From: Allobosea sp. 117
GTDB taxonomy: Bacteria; Pseudomonadota; Alphaproteobacteria; Rhizobiales; Xanthobacteraceae
DNA length: 64,000 nt
Reading direction: 5' to 3'
Assembly (NCBI RefSeq): GCF_000702305.1
Contig: NZ_JNLC01000013.1
Location: 62,001 to 126,000, forward strand
Both the position numbers and the translations under genes were made by a program. Each line of letters opens with the position of its first letter. Position 1 is the stretch's first letter. Positions 56,725-64,000 of this stretch are shown here, one piece after another. The notes under the pieces are model-generated. The model searched no databases and was not told where the DNA came from. It saw only the letters and a list, made by a program, of their open reading frames with translations.

Positions 56725-57540
56725 ATGCGGCTCCTCTTCCTCGGCGACGTCGTGGGCCGGGCCGGCCGCAATGTGGTGGCCGAGCATCTGCCGGACCTGA
56801 GGCGCGACCTCGCGCTCGATTTCGTCGTGGTGAACGGCGAGAACGCGGCGGGCGGCTTCGGCATCACCGAGACGATCTACGAGGAACTGCTGGAATTCGG
56901 CGCCGACGCGGTGACGCTCGGCAATCACGCCTTCGACCAGCGCGAGGCGCTGGTCTTCATCGAGCGCGCTCCGCGCCTCGTCCGCCCGGTGAACTTTCCC
57001 GCCGGCACGCCTGGGCGCGGCGCCGCGCTGATCGAGGCGCGCAACGGCGCGCAGGTGCTGGTGGTCAACATCATGGGCCGCGTCTTCATGGACGCGCTGG
57101 ACGACCCCTTCGCCGCCATCGACCGCGAATTGACGGCCTGCCCGCTCGGCGAGGTTGCGGACGCCATCGTCGTCGACCTGCACGCCGAAGCATCGAGCGA
57201 GAAGCAGGCCTTCGGCCATTGGTGCGATGGCCGGGCGAGCCTCGTCGTCGGCACCCATACCCACGTGCCGACCGCCGACCACCGCGTGCTGCCGGGCGGC
57301 ACCGCCTACCAGACCGATGTCGGCATGTGTGGCGCCTATGACGGGGTAATCGGCATGGACAAGGAAGAACCCCTGCGCCGCTTCACCCGCAAGATCGGTT
57401 CGACCCGCTTCGAGCCGGCCGCAGGGGCGGGCACGCTGGCGGGGATCGCGGTCGAGACCGACGCGCGCGGCCGCGCCGTGAGGTGCGCGCCGGTGCGGAT
57501 CGGCGGCGAGCTGTCGCCGGCGATGCCCGAGTTCTGGTGA
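56725..57540 (+). CDS. YmdB-like metallophosphoesterase (TIGR00282 family)
   Basis: A 271-residue calcineurin-like phosphoesterase of the YmdB/TIGR00282 family, known to hydrolyse cyclic nucleotides in Bacillus. Metal-binding motifs: LFLGDVVGRAGR, VVNGENAAGGFG, TLGNHAFDQ, VVDLHAEASSEKQAFGHW and GTHTHVPTADHRVLPGGTAY. It starts 3 bp after the fthC stop, so the genes are co-transcribed. The physiological substrate in alphaproteobacteria is not established. Confidence 0.93.
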   Translation: MRLLFLGDVVGRAGRNVVAEHLPDLRRDLALDFVVVNGENAAGGFGITETIYEELLEFGADAVTLGNHAFDQREALVFIERAPRLVRPVNFPAGTPGRGAALIEARNGAQVLVVNIMGRVFMDALDDPFAAIDRELTACPLGEVADAIVVDLHAEASSEKQAFGHWCDGRASLVVGTHTHVPTADHRVLPGGTAYQTDVGMCGAYDGVIGMDKEEPLRRFTRKIGSTRFEPAAGAGTLAGIAVETDARGRAVRCAPVRIGGELSPAMPEFW

Positions 57541-57651
57541 GCGCCCTTCTTTACGCGCGCATAGGCTCTCGCCTATAAGCCGCGCACCCAATTTTTCAGC
57601 ATGAAGACGCGGGAGACCGATCGGTCCCGCCCGCGCGACGTGGAGGCGGCC

Positions 57652-58398
57652 ATGGCCGGGCATTCGCAGTTCAAGAACATCATGCACCGCAAGGGCAAGC
57701 AGGACGCGGTGCGCTCCAAGCTGTTCTCAAAGCTGGCGCGCGAGATCACCGTCTCGGCCAAGCTCGGCCTGCCCGACCCGAACATGAACCCGCGCCTGCG
57801 CGCCGCCATCCTCGCGGCCCGCGCCGAGAACATGCCGAAGGACAATATCGACCGCGCCATCAAGAAGGCGTCCGGCGGCGATGCCGAGAACTATGACGAG
57901 ATCCGCTACGAGGGCTACGGCCCCGGCGGCGTCGCGGTGATCGTCGAGGCGCTGACCGACAACCGCAACCGCACCGCTTCCGAGGTGCGCTCCTACTTCA
58001 CCAAGTCGGGCGGCAACCTCGCCGAGACCGGCGCGGTGTCCTTCATGTTCGACCGCGTCGGCCAGATCGAGTTCGATGCCGCCAAGGCCTCCGAGGACGC
58101 GATGATGGAAGCCGCCATCGAGGCGGGCGCCGACGACGTGTCCTCCTCCGAGGACGGCCATGTCGTGGTCACCACGGTCGAGAATCTCAACGAGGTGGCG
58201 GCGGCTCTGGAGGCGAAGTTCGGCGAGCCGCGGAAATCCGGCCTCGTGTGGAAGCCGCAGAACACCATCGCGGTGGACGACGAGGTGGCCGAGAAGCTGC
58301 TGCGTCTCGTCGAGACGCTGGAAGACAATGACGACGTGCAGAACGTCTACGCCAATTTCGAGGTTTCCGACGCCGTGATGGCGAAGCTCAGCGCCTGA
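57652..58398 (+). CDS. yebC: YebC/PmpR family protein
   Basis: A 248-residue YebC/TACO1 family protein. The start [20 protein letters not shown] has GGAGG before it; an earlier ATG adds 17 unrelated residues. Further motifs: [40 protein letters not shown] and [20 protein letters not shown]. Known as a transcription regulator or translation factor that helps at proline-rich stretches, depending on the subgroup. In relatives it precedes ruvC; here a 4-kb pocket separates them. Confidence 0.96.
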   Translation: MAGHSQFKNIMHRKGKQDAVRSKLFSKLAREITVSAKLGLPDPNMNPRLRAAILAARAENMPKDNIDRAIKKASGGDAENYDEIRYEGYGPGGVAVIVEALTDNRNRTASEVRSYFTKSGGNLAETGAVSFMFDRVGQIEFDAAKASEDAMMEAAIEAGADDVSSSEDGHVVVTTVENLNEVAAALEAKFGEPRKSGLVWKPQNTIAVDDEVAEKLLRLVETLEDNDDVQNVYANFEVSDAVMAKLSA

Positions 58399-58526
58399 GC
58401 GCCGCATCTTCCGCCATCGCGCCGGTAATGGCGTGCGCCTGACCTAACGTCATGTGTGCACGCATGGAATTGTCCCTGGGGCAAGGCGCGGTCGGTCACG
58501 TTTCCGCCATCGGCGGCTGACAAGCA

Positions 58527-59522
58527 ATGCGGCGCGGGCGCCCGACGGCGTTGTCGCGTATCCAGGTCTCCGCCGCAGGATCCCCCTTGGACGGGCTCGT
58601 CGTCGTCACCGCAACCGACCGGCACTATGTCGAGCTCGTCGGCGTCATGCTGATGTCGCTCGCCGCGCAGGCGGGCGACGCGGTCGCCGCCATCCATATC
58701 TTCGGCACCGGGCTGACCGAGGCCGACCGGCGACGGATTGCCGCCTGCTACCCCGAGGCCGGCCGGCTTAACATCCACGACATCGACAACCAGTCGCGGG
58801 CGCTGCTCTCGCGCATGAAGGTGCGCACCCACATCACCCCGGCGGGCTATGCGCGGCTGCTGATCCCGCGCCTGCTGCCGCAGGTCGAGGGGCGGATGCT
58901 CTATGTCGATTGCGACGTGCTGATTAATGGTGACCTCGCCCCGCTCGCCGCGCTCGACATGGAGGGCCTCGCCGTTGCCGCCGTCGAGGACCGGCGCGAT
59001 GCGGCCCATGCCGAATGGAATCGCCGCCTCGGCCTGCTGGAGGACACGCCTTATCTGAACAGCGGCGTGCTGCTGATCGATCCCGTCCGCTGGCGCGCCG
59101 AGGGCCTCACCGAGAAAAGCTGCGCGGTGGCGATCGAGAAGGCGGACCGCATCCGCATGATGGACCAGGATGCGCTGAACGCGGCGCTGGCCGGGCACTG
59201 GCTGAAGCTGCCGCGCGAGTGGAACTACTATGAGAGCTCGTTTGCGGCGCGCCAGTGCACCGATCCCTCCGGCTTCCAGGCGGCGCGGATCATCCATTTC
59301 GTCGGCCGGGCCAAGCCGAACCACGCCGATTGCCGGCACCCGATGACCGAGCTCTACCGCGCCTATCGCGCCCGCTCGCCCTGGGCGAACGCGCCGCTGC
59401 ACGACCCGGTCCGCCGCAACATCCGCGTCTATGCGGCGGAAACGGTGCGGCGCGTCATCCGCTGGGCGCGCGCGCTGTTCGCACGTCGACCGGCCGGCGG
59501 TCTTCCGAGCTCAGGAGCGTAG
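58527..59522 (+). CDS. Family 8 glycosyltransferase
   Basis: A 331-residue GT8-type retaining glycosyltransferase. Motifs: GLVVVTATDRHYVELVGVML (nucleotide-sugar binding), the DxD metal motif in YVDCDVLINGDL, YLNSGVLLID, RIRMMDQDALNAAL, and IIHFVGRAKPNHADC. Such enzymes use UDP-Glc or UDP-Gal on lipopolysaccharide or glycoprotein acceptors; the acceptor is unknown. It overlaps the convergent TauE/SafE gene by 12 bp. No other surface-sugar genes are nearby, so it is likely accessory. Confidence 0.87.
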   Translation: MRRGRPTALSRIQVSAAGSPLDGLVVVTATDRHYVELVGVMLMSLAAQAGDAVAAIHIFGTGLTEADRRRIAACYPEAGRLNIHDIDNQSRALLSRMKVRTHITPAGYARLLIPRLLPQVEGRMLYVDCDVLINGDLAPLAALDMEGLAVAAVEDRRDAAHAEWNRRLGLLEDTPYLNSGVLLIDPVRWRAEGLTEKSCAVAIEKADRIRMMDQDALNAALAGHWLKLPREWNYYESSFAARQCTDPSGFQAARIIHFVGRAKPNHADCRHPMTELYRAYRARSPWANAPLHDPVRRNIRVYAAETVRRVIRWARALFARRPAGGLPSSGA

Positions 59523-60257
59523 CAGGCCGTCGAGCCACGGCAGGCTGAGCAGGGCGGCGAGCGCGATCACCACATAGGCGGCGCGCCGGTAGGTGCGGTC
59601 CGACGCACCGGCGAAGGCGCGCGAGCCACCGACCAGCCCGATCGCGTAGAGCGGGGCGAGGATCAGCGACAGGCGACCGACCTCGCCGGTGAACAGGCCG
59701 TGCCGCCAATAGGCGAGAGCGCTCGCCACGGTGACGAGGGCGAAGAAGCCGAACAGGTTCGCCCGCACCTGCGCGGCCGGATGGTTGCCGCCGATCCAGT
59801 AGGCGACGACCGGCGGGCCGGACATCTGCGCCACGCCGCCGAGCGTGCCGGCGAGCGCGCCGACGCCGAGCGTCACGGCAAGATGCGGGCGCCCGCTGTG
59901 CCGCCAGCCGGACATCAGCAGCACCAAAAGCCCGAGCGCGACGCCGGCGAGCGCCCAGCGCAGCACGATCGGATCGACGCGGCCGAGGATGGCGACGCCG
60001 ACCGGCACCATCGCCACCGCGGCGAGGGCGAGCGGCAGCACCTGCCGCCACAGGCAGGCCCTGAGCGCGCGCCGGAGGATCGGCAAAGTGAGCACGGTGT
60101 CGACCGCCAGCAGCACGGGCGCTGCGACCTCCGGGCCATAGGCGGCGCTGACCAGCGGCATGAAGATAAGCGCGCCGCCGAAGCCGGAGAAGCCGCGCGT
60201 GATGCCGGCGACGAGCGCGGCGCTGGCTGCCCAGAGGAGGGCCGGATCGAGGGGCAT
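59511..60257 (-). CDS. TauE/SafE family membrane transporter
   Basis: A 248-residue TauE/SafE (sulfite/organosulfonate exporter family) protein with seven or eight membrane segments. MPLDPALLWAASAALVAGI is the start of the first; the conserved GFSGFGGALIFMPLVSAAYG and, in the second half, GTLGGVAQMSGPPVVAYW are family repeats. Substrate unknown; families members move sulfite, taurine products or other anions. Upstream in-frame Met codons lengthen the N-terminus without hydrophobicity. Confidence 0.87.
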   Translation of the reverse strand: MPLDPALLWAASAALVAGITRGFSGFGGALIFMPLVSAAYGPEVAAPVLLAVDTVLTLPILRRALRACLWRQVLPLALAAVAMVPVGVAILGRVDPIVLRWALAGVALGLLVLLMSGWRHSGRPHLAVTLGVGALAGTLGGVAQMSGPPVVAYWIGGNHPAAQVRANLFGFFALVTVASALAYWRHGLFTGEVGRLSLILAPLYAIGLVGGSRAFAGASDRTYRRAAYVVIALAALLSLPWLDGLLRS

Positions 60258-60483
60258 GGGGAATCGGCAACCGGCGAAACGACAGTTCGGTTCGGTTCCT
60301 TTGCACGAAGCCTCGCCTCCGGCCAAGCGTTGTCGTCCCCGTCCGCCCGGCGCCGATTCATCAGCGATGCTTGCCGGCCCCATCTGGAAAACTGATTTGC
60401 CGCCTGCCGCCCCCGAGGTCAGAATACGGGCGACATGCGGCAAAGCGCCGGCCGCGATTCCCGATCACCGCAAAGAACCCGAC

Positions 60484-61485
60484 ATGAGCACGCCGCCGGC
60501 CGACGCCGCGATCGCGGCCCCCGCGCCATCCCAGCCGCCATCATCGCCCGCAATCCGCGCCGAGACCCCCGCCCCGCCCGCCGGCCTCGCGACGCCGACG
60601 CCGCGCAACCGGCTGATCGGGGCGGCCTGCGCGCTGCTCGCCATCGGCATCTGGGGTGGCTGGATCGTCTCCACCCGCCATGCGGTGGCCGGCCATATGA
60701 GCCCGGCGACCGTCGGCTTCCTGCGCTTCGTGGTGCCGGCGCTGGTGCTGGCGCCGGCCTGGTGGCGGGTCGGCATCTGGCCGCGGCGCGCGCTGATACC
60801 CTACCTGCTCTGCTTCATGGGCTCGGGGGCCCTGTTCTTCCTGCTGGTCGGCAATGCGATGCGCTTCGTGCCGGCTGCCGATGTCGGGCCGCTGCTGCCC
60901 GGCACCATGCCGCTGGTGGTGGCGCTGATCTCGGTCGTGGTCTATCGCGAGCGGCTCGGGCGCTGGCGCTGGCTCGGCTTCGCGCTGATCGCGCTGGGCG
61001 GTCTCGCGCTCGGCGGGCGCGGGCTGCTCGCTCATGCCGACGGCGCCTGGCGCGGGCACATATTGCTGGTGACCTGCGCGGTGCTGTGGGCGGGCTACAC
61101 GCTGGCGTTCCGCCGCACCGGCATGAGCGCGACCGAGCTCACCGGCCTGATCGGGCTGTGGTCGGCGGTGCTGCTGGCGCCGGTCGGCCTGCCCGGCGCG
61201 ATCGCCGCGGTCGAGGCCGGGCACGGCCTGGAGATCGCGCAGCTCGTGCTGGTGCAGGGGCTCGGCTCGGGCGTGATCGCGCTGATCGCCTTCGGCACGG
61301 CGATCGCGCGGCTGGGCTCCTCGCGCGCGGCGGCCTTCACCGGCCTCGTGCCGGCGCTCGCCGCGACGCTGGCGGTGCCGCTGCTCGGCGAGCATCCGGA
61401 CGCCGCGGCGATGTTCGGCATCGCCGCCACCGGCTGCGGCGTGGTGCTGGCGAGCGGCGCGCTGCAGCGCGGGCGGACCGGCTGA
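60484..61485 (+). CDS. DMT/EamA family transporter
   Basis: A 333-residue transporter with an N-terminal Pro/Ala-rich cytoplasmic tail (about 1-45) and ten membrane segments in two EamA repeats (LLAIGIWGGWIVSTRHAVAG ...; second from LLVTCAVLWAGYTLAFRRTG). The start MSTPPADAAIAAPAP is the last Met before the first hydrophobic segment; the frame is open far upstream. Likely metabolite export; substrate unknown. It is divergent from the TauE/SafE gene. Confidence 0.88.
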   Translation: MSTPPADAAIAAPAPSQPPSSPAIRAETPAPPAGLATPTPRNRLIGAACALLAIGIWGGWIVSTRHAVAGHMSPATVGFLRFVVPALVLAPAWWRVGIWPRRALIPYLLCFMGSGALFFLLVGNAMRFVPAADVGPLLPGTMPLVVALISVVVYRERLGRWRWLGFALIALGGLALGGRGLLAHADGAWRGHILLVTCAVLWAGYTLAFRRTGMSATELTGLIGLWSAVLLAPVGLPGAIAAVEAGHGLEIAQLVLVQGLGSGVIALIAFGTAIARLGSSRAAAFTGLVPALAATLAVPLLGEHPDAAAMFGIAATGCGVVLASGALQRGRTG

Positions 61486-61524
61486 CGGCCCGCCCCTGGC
61501 GTTGCGCCTTCCGTCTGGCCGGGT

Positions 61525-61878
61525 TCAGTCGTTGACGACGTGCCAGATGCCGCCGCGCCCGTCGCCGGCCTTGTCGCCCTTCTTCTTGTCGCCGGCGAAG
61601 AAGTAGAGCGGCTTGCCGTCATAGGACCATTGCATGGCGCCGTCCTTGCGCGGCACCAGCTTCCAGCCTTCCTTCATCTTTTCGCCGGCCTTGCCGAGAT
61701 AAGGCGGCCAGTTGGTGGCGCAGGCATCGTAGCAGCTCGGCACGCCGCCGGTATCCTTGTCGAAGACATAGAGCGTCATGCCGTTGGCGCCGGTCAGCAG
61801 GCCGGCGGCATGGGCGGGCAGGCCGAGCAGGGCGGAGGCGGCGAGAAAGCAGGCACCGAGAACGGGAAGCTTCGTCAT
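61525..61878 (-). CDS. Exported COG4315-like secreted-repeat protein
   Basis: A 117-residue exported protein with signal peptide (LGACFLAASALLGLPAHAAG). The mature part, NGMTLYVFDKDTGGVPSCYDACATNWPPY and DGKPLYFFAGDKKKGDKAGDG...GGIWHVV, is the secreted repeat of unknown function (COG4315/Lipoprotein_15-like). Two Cys in SCYDAC may bind metal or form a disulfide. Often annotated as a lipoprotein, but no lipobox is present here. Function unknown. Confidence 0.82.
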   Translation of the reverse strand: MTKLPVLGACFLAASALLGLPAHAAGLLTGANGMTLYVFDKDTGGVPSCYDACATNWPPYLGKAGEKMKEGWKLVPRKDGAMQWSYDGKPLYFFAGDKKKGDKAGDGRGGIWHVVND

Positions 61879-61985
61879 GGCGGTTCTCCGAATGTCGGAG
61901 CCCCTGATCCCCGGCGCGGACGATGCGACCGGCCTGTGGCGAAGTCGGGGCAGTCGGATGCCGCCCGCCGCCCGTTCGACCGGCG

Positions 61986-62453
61986 CTACAGCGTCACCAG
62001 ATCGGTGTGGCCGAAGCCCTTCGAATAGTCGAGCAGCGAGATGACCACCGGCGTGACGGCGAAGATGCGCACGTCGCGCGGCGCCGGCGGGTCGATCGGC
62101 GGGCTGGCGGCGGCCTCGGGATAGGCGGCGATCATCGCCGCGATCACCCGGCCGGCCACCGCCTCGTCCTCGACGGCACGGGCATGGCCCGCCAGCGACA
62201 GGCCGCTGATCGCCATCAGGTCGGCGGTGTCGTGGTCGATGGTGAGCGAGACGCGGTCGTCGCGGGCGAGATTGGCCGCTTTCTGGCTGTCGCGCCCGCA
62301 GAGGAAATAGACCGTCAGCCCCTCATGCACATAGCCTACCGTCGTCGCTTGCGGCCAGCCATCCGGCCGGAGCGTCGCCACGGTGCAGATGCGGTGGGTG
62401 TCGAGGACGTGCAGAATGCGCTCGCGGAGCGCCGCGTCGATCGGTTCGGGCAT
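61986..62453 (-). CDS. Pyridoxamine 5'-phosphate oxidase-like FMN-binding protein
   Basis: A 155-residue split-barrel flavin-binding protein of the PNPOx-like family. MPEPIDAALRERILHVLDTH starts the family pattern; ICTVATLRPDGWPQATTVGYV and VYFLCGRDSQKAANLARDDRVSLTID are the flavin and substrate strands. It is probably a flavin-dependent oxidoreductase or a binding protein, not the vitamin B6 enzyme itself, since length and catalytic residues of PdxH are lacking. An upstream Met is possible but poorer. Confidence 0.82.
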   Translation of the reverse strand: MPEPIDAALRERILHVLDTHRICTVATLRPDGWPQATTVGYVHEGLTVYFLCGRDSQKAANLARDDRVSLTIDHDTADLMAISGLSLAGHARAVEDEAVAGRVIAAMIAAYPEAAASPPIDPPAPRDVRIFAVTPVVISLLDYSKGFGHTDLVTL

Positions 62454-62585
62454 GACGGCTCTCCTCTCGCCTGACCGGTGCGGGCGCAGCATGCCCGCGA
62501 CCGGCCGGCCTTCCCTTGACCCGCGTCAAGCGCGCGGGGATCGGCCGGCCTTCACGTTCGTCCTTTGTTCGGCTACGCCGTAGTC

Positions 62586-63110
62586 ATGGCGCCGCGCGCG
62601 ATTCGCATCATCGGTCTCGATCCGGGTCTCCGCCGCACCGGCTGGGGGGTGATCGAGGCCGTCGGCACGAAGCTCACCTTCGTCGCCAGCGGCACGGTGC
62701 TGCCGCCGGAGGAGGGCGCGCTCGCTGCCCGCCTCGCCTGCCTGCACGAGGAGCTGGCGCGCGTCATCCGCGACCATGCGCCGGACGAGGCGGCGGTGGA
62801 GGAGACCTTCGTCAACATGAACCCGGCCTCGACGCTGAAGCTCGGCCAGGCGCGGGGCGTGGTGCTGCTGACCCCGGCGCTCGCCGGCGTGCCGGTGGCC
62901 GAATATGCGGCGCTGCTGGTCAAGAAGACCGTGGTCGGCGCCGGGCGGGCCGAGAAGGCGCAGATCCGCATGATGATCAAGGTGCTGATGCCCAAGGCCG
63001 ACTTCGGGACGGACGACGCGGCGGACGCGCTTGCGGTGGCCGTCACCCACGCCCAGCATAGGGGCGCGGCGGCGCTCCGGGCGGGCGTTCTCGCCGGAGC
63101 GGGTGGCTGA
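62586..63110 (+). CDS. ruvC: Holliday junction resolvase RuvC
   Basis: A 174-residue RuvC nuclease that cuts Holliday junctions. Acidic catalytic residues: Asp in [14 protein letters not shown], Glu in [21 protein letters not shown], and Asp pair in [17 protein letters not shown]. The start [12 protein letters not shown] is preferred over an ATG seven codons upstream. It is followed by a small membrane protein and ruvA, so the usual ruvCAB block is interrupted by one gene. Confidence 0.95.
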   Translation: MAPRAIRIIGLDPGLRRTGWGVIEAVGTKLTFVASGTVLPPEEGALAARLACLHEELARVIRDHAPDEAAVEETFVNMNPASTLKLGQARGVVLLTPALAGVPVAEYAALLVKKTVVGAGRAEKAQIRMMIKVLMPKADFGTDDAADALAVAVTHAQHRGAAALRAGVLAGAGG

Positions 63111-63123
63111 GGGGGAGGGGATC

Positions 63124-63561
63124 ATGCTCGCCGAGCTCATCGGCCTCGTCATCGCCGCGCTGTTCACCGGCGCGGCCTTCTACATCAATTTCGCCGAGCA
63201 GCCGGCGCGGCTCCAGCTCGACGACGCGGCGCTGCTGACGCAGTGGAAGCCGGCCTATAAGCGCGGCTTCGTCATGCAGGCGAGCCTCGCGGTCGCCGGC
63301 TTTCTGTGCGGTCTTGCCGCCTTCGGAGCCGAGGGCGACGGACAGGCGCTCGCCGCCGGCCTCGTGATGCTGGCCAACTGGCCCTATACGCTCCTCGGCA
63401 TCATGCCGACCAACAACCGGCTGATGGCGACCGAGCCGTCCGCCGCCGGCCCGCAGACGCGCCGGCTGATCGAGCACTGGGGCCGGCTGCACGCGGTGCG
63501 CACCGCGCTCGGGGCGCTCGGCGTCCTCTTGTTCCTCGCCGCGCTGACCGGTGAGCCATGA
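63124..63561 (+). CDS. DUF1772 small membrane protein
   Basis: A 145-residue membrane protein matching DUF1772 (anthrone oxygenase-like fold): [47 protein letters not shown] and [18 protein letters not shown], with about four membrane segments. It starts 13 bp after ruvC and overlaps ruvA by 4 bp (ATGA), so it is translationally coupled inside the recombination operon, although a role there is not known. Confidence 0.85.
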   Translation: MLAELIGLVIAALFTGAAFYINFAEQPARLQLDDAALLTQWKPAYKRGFVMQASLAVAGFLCGLAAFGAEGDGQALAAGLVMLANWPYTLLGIMPTNNRLMATEPSAAGPQTRRLIEHWGRLHAVRTALGALGVLLFLAALTGEP

Positions 63562-64000
63562 TCGGCAAGCTGAAGGGCCTCATCGACAGCTACGCCGAGG
63601 ACCATGTGATCCTCGACGTGCAGGGGGTCGGCTACCTCGTGCACTGCTCGGCGCGCACGCTGCAGGCACTGCCTTCCGCCGGCGAGGCGGCGGTACTGCA
63701 CATCGAGACCTTCGTGCGCGAGGACATGATCCGGCTCTACGGCTTCGCCTCGGAAGCCGAGAAGGCGTGGTTCACGCTTCTGCAGAACGTGCAGGGGGTC
63801 GGCGCCAAGGTGGCGCTCTCCGTGCTCTCGACGCTGTCGCCCTCCGATCTCGCCAACGCCGTGGCGCTCGGCGACCGGGCCATGGTGGCGCGGGCCAACG
63901 GCGTCGGGCCGAAGGTGGCGGCGCGCATCGTCGCCGAGCTGAAGGACAAGGCGCCCGGCTATGCCAGCGTCGATCCGGCGGTGGCGCAACTCGCCGGTCA
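63558..64000 (+). CDS. ruvA: Holliday junction DNA helicase RuvA (partial, runs off the window)
   Basis: The first 147 residues of RuvA, the junction-binding subunit that loads RuvB for branch migration. The N-terminal OB-fold [20 protein letters not shown] and two HhH motifs ([37 protein letters not shown]) are present. The 3' end lies beyond the window; ruvB is expected to follow. The start overlaps DUF1772 by 4 bp. Confidence 0.95.
   Translation, partial: MIGKLKGLIDSYAEDHVILDVQGVGYLVHCSARTLQALPSAGEAAVLHIETFVREDMIRLYGFASEAEKAWFTLLQNVQGVGAKVALSVLSTLSPSDLANAVALGDRAMVARANGVGPKVAARIVAELKDKAPGYASVDPAVAQLAG

Overview
The window is 64 kb of high-GC, gene-dense chromosome from an alphaproteobacterium, most likely a Hyphomicrobiales (Rhizobiales) member near the Xanthobacteraceae (Starkeya/Ancylobacter/Xanthobacter-like). 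The reasons are the circularly permuted, two-piece tmRNA next to an alphaproteobacterial-type sspB, the alphaproteobacterial small families present (DUF1244, DUF1465, DUF1192, DUF4164, DUF4169, DUF465, TrcR/DUF1013), and an alpha-type 6S RNA in front of 5-formyl-THF cyclo-ligase. The genus is inference. I see no rRNA, tRNA, integrase, transposase, phage gene or CRISPR array. The content is mostly core chromosome with small accessory pockets.

Layout. 0-3.2 kb: DUF1244 and N-formylglutamate amidohydrolase, glycerate 2-kinase, and an exported DUF1036 protein. 3.4-7.4 kb: envelope proteostasis operon hflK-hflC-DUF2065-degP (minus strand). 7.5-10.5 kb: RHH/DUF4169 pair, fumC and a Spy-like periplasmic protein. 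10.7-16 kb: thyA-GNAT (minus), then the trans-translation locus (permuted ssrA followed by sspB), then an FAD amine-oxidase-like gene coupled to dihydrofolate reductase. 16-21 kb: TPR protein, rpmJ, DUF4260, and the ispH-thrB-rnhA operon, then a sulfotransferase-like gene. 21-28 kb: trcR, a methyltransferase, propionyl-CoA synthetase, two divergent DUF465 genes, a peroxiredoxin, a DsbD-alpha-like protein and yqgE. 28-33 kb: EAL/GGDEF signalling protein, Sel1 repeat protein and a ThiE-like gene. 33.5-36 kb: a large exported Gly/Trp-rich protein of unknown function. 36-42 kb: central carbon genes tkt, gap, pgk and fba. 42-43 kb: DUF4164 and zapA. 43-56 kb: a mixed segment holding an HxlR/reductase divergon, an orphan 347-aa protein, an IMPase, a TolQ/MotA-like plus OmpA pair, a degenerate M15-like protein, an ABC exporter, rpmE, DUF1465, a DMT transporter, DUF1192 and a quinone oxidoreductase. 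55.9-64 kb: 6S RNA, fthC, a YmdB-like phosphodiesterase, yebC, a 4-kb accessory pocket, then ruvC-DUF1772-ruvA (ruvA runs off the end).

How the parts fit. Several neighbouring genes serve protein quality control: DegP and HflKC at the membrane, tmRNA tagging stalled chains, and SspB handing tagged chains to ClpXP. tkt-gap-pgk-fba is a lower-glycolysis/pentose-phosphate block. Recombination and nucleoid genes (rnhA, ruvCA) and division (zapA, trcR) make up the rest of the housekeeping set.

The strongest oddities are a peroxiredoxin whose catalytic PxxxTxxC motif reads PGAFPPPC over a run of ten G; splitting of gene pairs that are usually adjacent (thyA/folA, and zapA/6S-fthC); three families of intergenic palindromic repeats; a degenerate GGDHF diguanylate cyclase motif; the exported Gly/Trp-rich protein; and the orphan 347-aa protein. 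I did not find a convincing new multi-gene defence or mobile system.
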